In this document: piece after piece, positions 14,498 through 18,070 of the stretch
Position numbering within the stretch: the first letter of the stretch is position 1
Layout: every line of letters starts with the position of its first letter
NCBI GenBank assembly: GCA_900771045.1
Contig: CAAGMM010000115.1
Coordinates: 1-18,070 of the forward strand
Source of the DNA: Bacteroidales bacterium
Lineage (GTDB): Bacteria > Bacteroidota > Bacteroidia > Bacteroidales > F082
Reading direction: 5' to 3'
Length of the DNA stretch: 18,070 nt
The notes under the pieces: generated by a model
What the model saw: the letters and a program-made list of their open reading frames with translations, nothing else
Database searches by the model: none
Told to the model about the DNA's origin: nothing
Translations under genes and position numbers: made by a program

Positions 14498-15925
14498 ATG
14501 AAAGAAGAACTTAAAGACAAGAACCTCAAGTGTTTGGTGGCCGATATGTCACTGAAGGACTGGGGAAGGAAAGAGATAGAGGTCTCAGAACACGAGATGC
14601 CAGGACTGATGGCTCTCCGTGCAAAATATGGTGATGAGAAACCTTTGAAGGGCGCACATATCAGCGGTTCTCTCCACATGACGATTCAAACGGCGGTTCT
14701 GATTGAGACGCTGAAGGCTCTCGGCGCCGATGTGCGCTGGGCGAGCTGCAATATCTTCTCAACCCAGGATCACGCCGCCGCAGCTATCGCCGAGACTGGA
14801 ACTCCCGTCTTCGCTTGGAAAGGCGAGACGCTTGAAGACTATTGGTGGTGCACTAAGCAGGCACTCACGTTCCCGGGTGACAAGGGTCCGGACCTCATCG
14901 TCGATGACGGCGGCGACGCGACGCTCCTTATTCATAAAGGCTATGACTGTGAGAATAATCCGGCTCTCCTCAATGCCGAATGCGAGAACGCCGAAGAAAA
15001 AGCCCTGATGTCGGTCATCATCGCGACATACGAGGAAAACCCGAAGTTCTGGCACGGTGTCGTTGCCGGAATGAAAGGTGTCTCCGAAGAGACAACGACG
15101 GGCGTGCATCGTCTTTACCAGATGAAGGACAGAGGCGTTCTGCTGTTCCCGGCGATAAACGTCAACGACAGCGTCACGAAGTCGAAGTTCGACAACCTCT
15201 ACGGCTGCCGCGAGTCGCTTGCCGACGGCATAAAACGCGCCACGGATGTTATGATTGCGGGCAAAGTCGTCGTCGTTCTCGGCTACGGCGAGGTCGGAAA
15301 AGGATGTGCCCACTCGATGCGTTCGTACGGCGCGCGCGTCCTTGTAACCGAAATCGACCCGATTTGCGCGCTTCAGGCCGCTATGGAGGGATTCGAGGTT
15401 ACAACGATGGACGAGGCCGTTAAAGAAGGTAATATCTTTGTCACCTGCACTGGCAACTGCGACGTCATTACGTTAGAAAATATGCTTCAGATGAAGGATC
15501 AGACCATAGTCTGCAACATCGGCCATTTCGATAACGAAATCCAGGTCAACGCACTTGAGAATCTCAAGGGAGTAAAGAAAATCAATATCAAACCGCAGGT
15601 TGACAAATTCGTCAAACCAGATGGAAACTGCATCTTCATCCTTGCCGAAGGCCGTCTCGTGAACCTCGGATGTGCCACGGGACACGCAAGCTTCGTGATG
15701 AGCAATTCGTTTACAAATCAGACACTTGCGCAGATGGATCTTTGGAAAAACCGTGGAAAATACCCTATTGACGTCTATCGTCTCCCGAAATATCTTGATG
15801 AAGAGGTCGCCCGTCTGCATCTCGAAAAAATCGGCGTAAAACTGACGAAGCTCACGCAGAAGCAGGCTGACTACATCGGTGTGCCGGTCGAAGGGCCGTA
15901 CAAAGCTGAATTCTACAGATATTAA
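14498..15925 (+). CDS. ahcY: Adenosylhomocysteinase
   Basis: The 475-residue enzyme hydrolyses S-adenosylhomocysteine to adenosine and homocysteine with bound NAD, relieving inhibition of methyltransferases. Key segments are the substrate region with CNIFSTQDHAAAA (84-96), DDGGDAT (136-142), NVNDSVTKSKFDN (221-233), the NAD-binding GYGEVGKG (262-269) and the C-terminal NAD-contact tail ending PYKAEFYRY. Length is normal for bacterial forms. The ATG is 2 bases after the TSCPD gene stop. The context, downstream of an RNA methyltransferase, fits a SAM-cycle role. A 10-base direct repeat, AGCTGAATTC, spans its stop (15904-15913 and 15929-15938). Confidence 0.98.
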   Translation: MKEELKDKNLKCLVADMSLKDWGRKEIEVSEHEMPGLMALRAKYGDEKPLKGAHISGSLHMTIQTAVLIETLKALGADVRWASCNIFSTQDHAAAAIAETGTPVFAWKGETLEDYWWCTKQALTFPGDKGPDLIVDDGGDATLLIHKGYDCENNPALLNAECENAEEKALMSVIIATYEENPKFWHGVVAGMKGVSEETTTGVHRLYQMKDRGVLLFPAINVNDSVTKSKFDNLYGCRESLADGIKRATDVMIAGKVVVVLGYGEVGKGCAHSMRSYGARVLVTEIDPICALQAAMEGFEVTTMDEAVKEGNIFVTCTGNCDVITLENMLQMKDQTIVCNIGHFDNEIQVNALENLKGVKKINIKPQVDKFVKPDGNCIFILAEGRLVNLGCATGHASFVMSNSFTNQTLAQMDLWKNRGKYPIDVYRLPKYLDEEVARLHLEKIGVKLTKLTQKQADYIGVPVEGPYKAEFYRY

Positions 15926-16012
15926 AACAGCTGAATTCAATGTGGGTTCTGTAAATTCAAAAAATCTCAAAAAGGTGTATATAGGGATATGAAACGTGGG
16001 ATTTAAAATGAA

Positions 16013-16222
16013 TTGCTGATTGCCAAGCAAAACCTGACCAACCGGCACAACATTTCGCCAATCGAAGTGAAATCATCGACAAACTACACATTGTCGTCAT
16101 TGAACAAATTCATCAGAAAGTTCGGCGAGCAGCTTTCGACGCCGTATGTAGTTCATTCAAAAGACTATGAGGAAAAAAACGGAATCGTATTTCTGCCGTA
16201 TTGCATGGTGTCGCTGCCTTGA
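16013..16222 (+). pseudogene. Remnant of DUF4143-type ATPase, C-terminal end
   Basis: The frame gives about 69 residues, including SPIEVKSSTNYTLSSLNKFI and an ending GIVFLPYCMVSLP. The (I)PIEVKS motif followed by a closing LPxYM-like tail resembles the C-terminus of the AAA-type ATPases with a DUF4143 domain that are common in Bacteroidota. An in-frame TAA at 16004-16006 and no normal start show that the N-terminal part has been lost. The stop TGA (16220-16222) lies inside the heptamer array. The family call is from memory of the motif. Confidence 0.5.
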
Positions 16223-16251
16223 GCCTTGAGCCTTGAGCTTTGAGCTTTGAG
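16217..16251 (+). repeat. Heptamer tandem repeat (CCTTGAG/CTTTGAG, 5 copies)
   Basis: Three CCTTGAG units are followed by two CTTTGAG units, head to tail. The array starts at the end of the ATPase remnant. Arrays of this kind can change length by replication slippage. Confidence 0.9.
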
Positions 16252-16282
16252 CTGATTACGATATTTACGTATATTAAAGTCT

Positions 16283-16339
16283 AATCGTCAAAACCGTCAA
16301 ATCGTCAAACCGTCAAATCGTCAAATCGTCAAATCGTCA
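16283..16339 (+). repeat. Octamer tandem repeat (AA[T/C]CGTCA, 7 copies)
   Basis: One AATCGTCA unit, a single A, then six head-to-tail units of AACCGTCA or AATCGTCA. The array ends 8 bases before the stop of the cyclo-ligase gene. Units vary only at the third base. Confidence 0.9.
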
Positions 16340-16346
16340 AACTCCC

Positions 16347-16865
16347 TTATATGATTTCGTTCATCCTGATGTCGTGCGGTTCGGAAGGCACTTCTTCAAC
16401 TTTTTGGAAGTCGAAACAGATGCCGACGCGATAGACATTGCGGTTCTTATCAAGAAAACGGTCGTAATAGCCTTTGCCGCGCCCGAGCCGGTTTCCGTTT
16501 GCGTCGAAAGCCACTCCCGGAACGACGATGAGGTCGTAACCGCCTTCGTACGGCTTGTCCTGAGGCTCAAGGATGTCGAAATCGCCCTTCTGAAACGAAG
16601 TCTCGTCATTCAAAGCGACCGGAATAATGTCGTCACCGACGACGGTCGGAAGTATTATCGTCTTGATTTTCCGCCACTTAGCGATAAAATCCTGAGTCCT
16701 CACCTCATCGGGAAGTGAACTGTAAAGCATCACCCTGACGGCGTTTCTAAAATGAACATTTTCCTCAAGTCGGGCGAGAATGTTCTCCGACATCTCGTCC
16801 AATTCCTCATTGGAATATTGTTTTTTCAAGGCCTTAATCTGGCTGCGAAGTGTTTTTTTATCCAT
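16347..16865 (-). CDS. fthC: 5-formyltetrahydrofolate cyclo-ligase
   Basis: The 172-residue enzyme uses ATP to convert 5-formyltetrahydrofolate to 5,10-methenyltetrahydrofolate, returning a storage or inhibitory folate to the active pool. The N-terminal basic helix (MDKKTLRSQIKALKKQ) and the signature PGVAFDANGNRLGRGKGYYD with LGRGKGYYDRFL (127-138) are typical; the glycine-lysine loop binds ATP. Length is at the short end of normal. The ATG at 16865 is 12 bases after the MATE gene stop, so the two are probably co-transcribed. Symbols fau and ygfA are also used for this gene. Confidence 0.95.
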   Translation of the reverse strand: MDKKTLRSQIKALKKQYSNEELDEMSENILARLEENVHFRNAVRVMLYSSLPDEVRTQDFIAKWRKIKTIILPTVVGDDIIPVALNDETSFQKGDFDILEPQDKPYEGGYDLIVVPGVAFDANGNRLGRGKGYYDRFLDKNRNVYRVGICFDFQKVEEVPSEPHDIRMNEII

Positions 16866-16877
16866 TTTCTTGATTTT

Positions 16878-18060
16878 TTATTTGTCACAGATTTTTTTCC
16901 ACATCTTCATCTCGTTGACGACGAAAGGAATCGTGAGTGCGAAGGTAAGCACGTCGGCGAGTGCCTGAGTCGCCATAACGCCTGATAATCCGAAGAAGAC
17001 GGACAGAGTCATTATCGTCGGGACGAAGAAGATGCCTTGTCTGCCGAGTGCGAGAAGAGTTGCGGGGAATGTCTTACGTGTCGTTTGAAACATCATATTC
17101 GCGGCAGTGCTGAAGCCAAGCAGCGGAAGGGCGACGCAACGCCAGCGCATGGCTTTTTCGCCGATTGATATAAGCATCGCGTCTTCATCGCGGAAGAGTG
17201 TCACGATGCCTTCTGCAAAGACGAACGACACGATTCCGGCGAAGACGAGGAAGGCCGTCATGACGCATGTCGTAAAAAGAAACGCCTCTCTGACGCGCCT
17301 GATGAGTCCGGCTCCGTAGTTGAACCCGCACACCGGCTGAAAACCTTGTCCTATGCCGAGGACGACGGAAAAGGTGAACATCATATAGCGTGTGACGATG
17401 GCGAAAGCAGCTATCGAAGAGGCCTCGAAACCTTTTTCGGCGTATTTGGCCGCCGCCCAGTTGAGCATCACCGTCGAGACGCACATGAAGACCTGACGCG
17501 CCAACGACGGAAGGCCGCCGGCGGCAATCTGCCCGAAACGCTTCCAAGTGAGATTAAACCTGTTCAGTTTGATGTGGACGTTGCCTCCGAAACGTGTCCC
17601 GATGAGCAATATCGTCCAACCCACAATCTGGCTGACGCATGTCGCCAACGATGCGCCTGTCGTTCCGAGGTTCAGAGTGAAGATGAATATCGGGTCGAGG
17701 ATGATGTTGAGGACGGCGCCGGAGATGATGCCGATCATGGCAAAACGCGCGTTACCTTGAAGACGAAACTGGTTGTTGAGTACGAGCGACGACATCATGA
17801 AAGGCGTGGCGATGATGATAAAGCGCAGATAATCATTGGAATACGGCTCTATCTCCGGTGTCGCACCGAGAAGACGCGAAAGTGGGCTGAGGAAAACGAT
17901 TCCGGCGGCGGCGGCGAAAGCACCTATGATGAATGTCGTCAGGAAACCAGTGGCGGCCATCGTCTCGGCATCTTTGTATTTGCGTGCGCCGAGAACCTGC
18001 GAGATGTAGTTGCCGGAGCCGTGACCGAAGAAGAAGCCGACTGCCTGTATGATCGCCATC
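16878..18060 (-). CDS. MATE family efflux transporter (N-terminus cut)
   Basis: About 393 residues are visible; the frame enters from the right end of the insert, and the Met at 18059 is internal. The opening FFFGHGSGNYISQVLGARKY matches the second membrane helix region of MATE proteins, so roughly 50-60 residues with the first helix are missing. About eleven hydrophobic helices can be followed, with a repeat of the motif in the second half (GIGQGFQPVCGFNYGAG). MATE proteins export cationic drugs or metabolites in exchange for Na+ or H+; the substrate here is unknown. The gene precedes fthC in the same direction. Confidence 0.9.
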
Positions 18061-18070
18061 AGATCGGAAG
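18061..18070. other. Illumina adapter remnant (right end)
   Basis: The last ten bases, AGATCGGAAG, match the start of the standard Illumina read-through adapter and are the reverse complement of bases 1-10. They interrupt the MATE reading frame and are most likely library sequence. Confidence 0.93.

Larger units (their letters stand above)
15926..16346. other. Decayed intergenic region between ahcY and fthC
   Basis: About 420 bases hold no intact gene. They contain a probable ATPase remnant (16013-16222), a heptamer array and an octamer array. No clear G+C-rich terminator was found after ahcY. The region lies between convergent genes and looks like a site of gene loss. Confidence 0.7.

Noticed and set aside
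13033..14679. A 548-codon open frame on the minus strand
   Set aside because: It lies antisense to the RNA methyltransferase, the TSCPD gene and the start of ahcY, all with clear family motifs. Its translation has no recognisable domain and is a codon-bias shadow.
14759..15313. A 184-codon minus-strand frame inside ahcY
   Set aside because: It is fully antisense to conserved ahcY sequence, with no promoter or domain.
15904..15938. Ten-base direct repeat at the ahcY stop as an attachment site
   Set aside because: The copies are only 25 bases apart, there is no integrase and nothing lies between them. It is probably a small local duplication.
16283..16339. Possible CRISPR array
   Set aside because: Units are 8 bases with no spacers and no cas genes nearby; it is a simple tandem repeat.
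1..18070. A 10-bp terminal inverted repeat that would make the window a mobile element
   Set aside because: The repeat is the Illumina adapter end; both terminal genes are cut by it and there is no transposase.

Overview
The window looks like a piece of a Bacteroidota chromosome, most likely order Bacteroidales, from a metagenome assembly. The evidence is a PorZ-like type IX secretion protein with the matching C-terminal sorting domain, a GldH-like lipoprotein, and promoters of the TAnnTTTG type. The first ten bases (CTTCCGATCT) and the last ten (AGATCGGAAG) are reverse complements of each other and match the end of the Illumina adapter. They are treated here as library sequence, so the biological insert is about 11-18060 and the genes at both ends are cut.

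Layout. 12-920 (+): C-terminal part of an Ig-like surface protein. 917-2011 (-): pfkA. 2008-6718 (-): an AT-rich island with two different type II restriction-modification (R-M) pairs. RM1 is a short PD-(D/E)XK nuclease plus a gamma-type N6-adenine methyltransferase. RM2 is a D12-class (alpha) N6-adenine methyltransferase plus a PD-(D/E)XK nuclease. 6784-8541 (-): aspS. 8618-11589 (+): porZ and recO, overlapping by 4 bases. 11594-12148 (-): a membrane protein built of three 59-residue repeats. 12367-12870 (-): gldH-like lipoprotein. 12979-15925 (+): an apparent operon of an RlmL-like THUMP RNA methyltransferase, a TSCPD-domain protein and ahcY. 15926-16346: a decayed stretch with a DUF4143-type ATPase remnant and two short tandem-repeat arrays. 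16347-18060 (-): a MATE transporter (cut) followed by 5-formyltetrahydrofolate cyclo-ligase.

The main discovery is at 4327-4488, between the two R-M pairs. It is a scar in which the first 11 codons of pfkA are joined in frame to the last 39 codons of aspS. In transcription order the locus reads aspS - RM2 - (pfkA'::'aspS) - RM1 - pfkA. The aspS-pfkA junction has therefore received two unrelated R-M systems. The scar is what is expected if a donor fragment (aspS end - RM1 - pfkA start) entered a recipient that already had aspS - RM2 - pfkA, by homologous exchange in pfkA on one side and end joining at a 2-base match on the other. The scar copy of aspS differs from the resident gene at 7 of about 125 positions, 6 of them synonymous, so it was probably carried in from another strain's working aspS. 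This suggests the aspS-pfkA interval is an exchange slot for defence cassettes.

The R-M genes lie in the same direction as aspS and pfkA, show no controller gene or clear promoter of their own, and probably depend at least partly on read-through from aspS. The RM1 methyltransferase stop overlaps the pfkA start, tying a glycolytic gene to the defence island. The ahcY operon pairs a SAM-consuming methyltransferase with the enzyme that removes the S-adenosylhomocysteine product.
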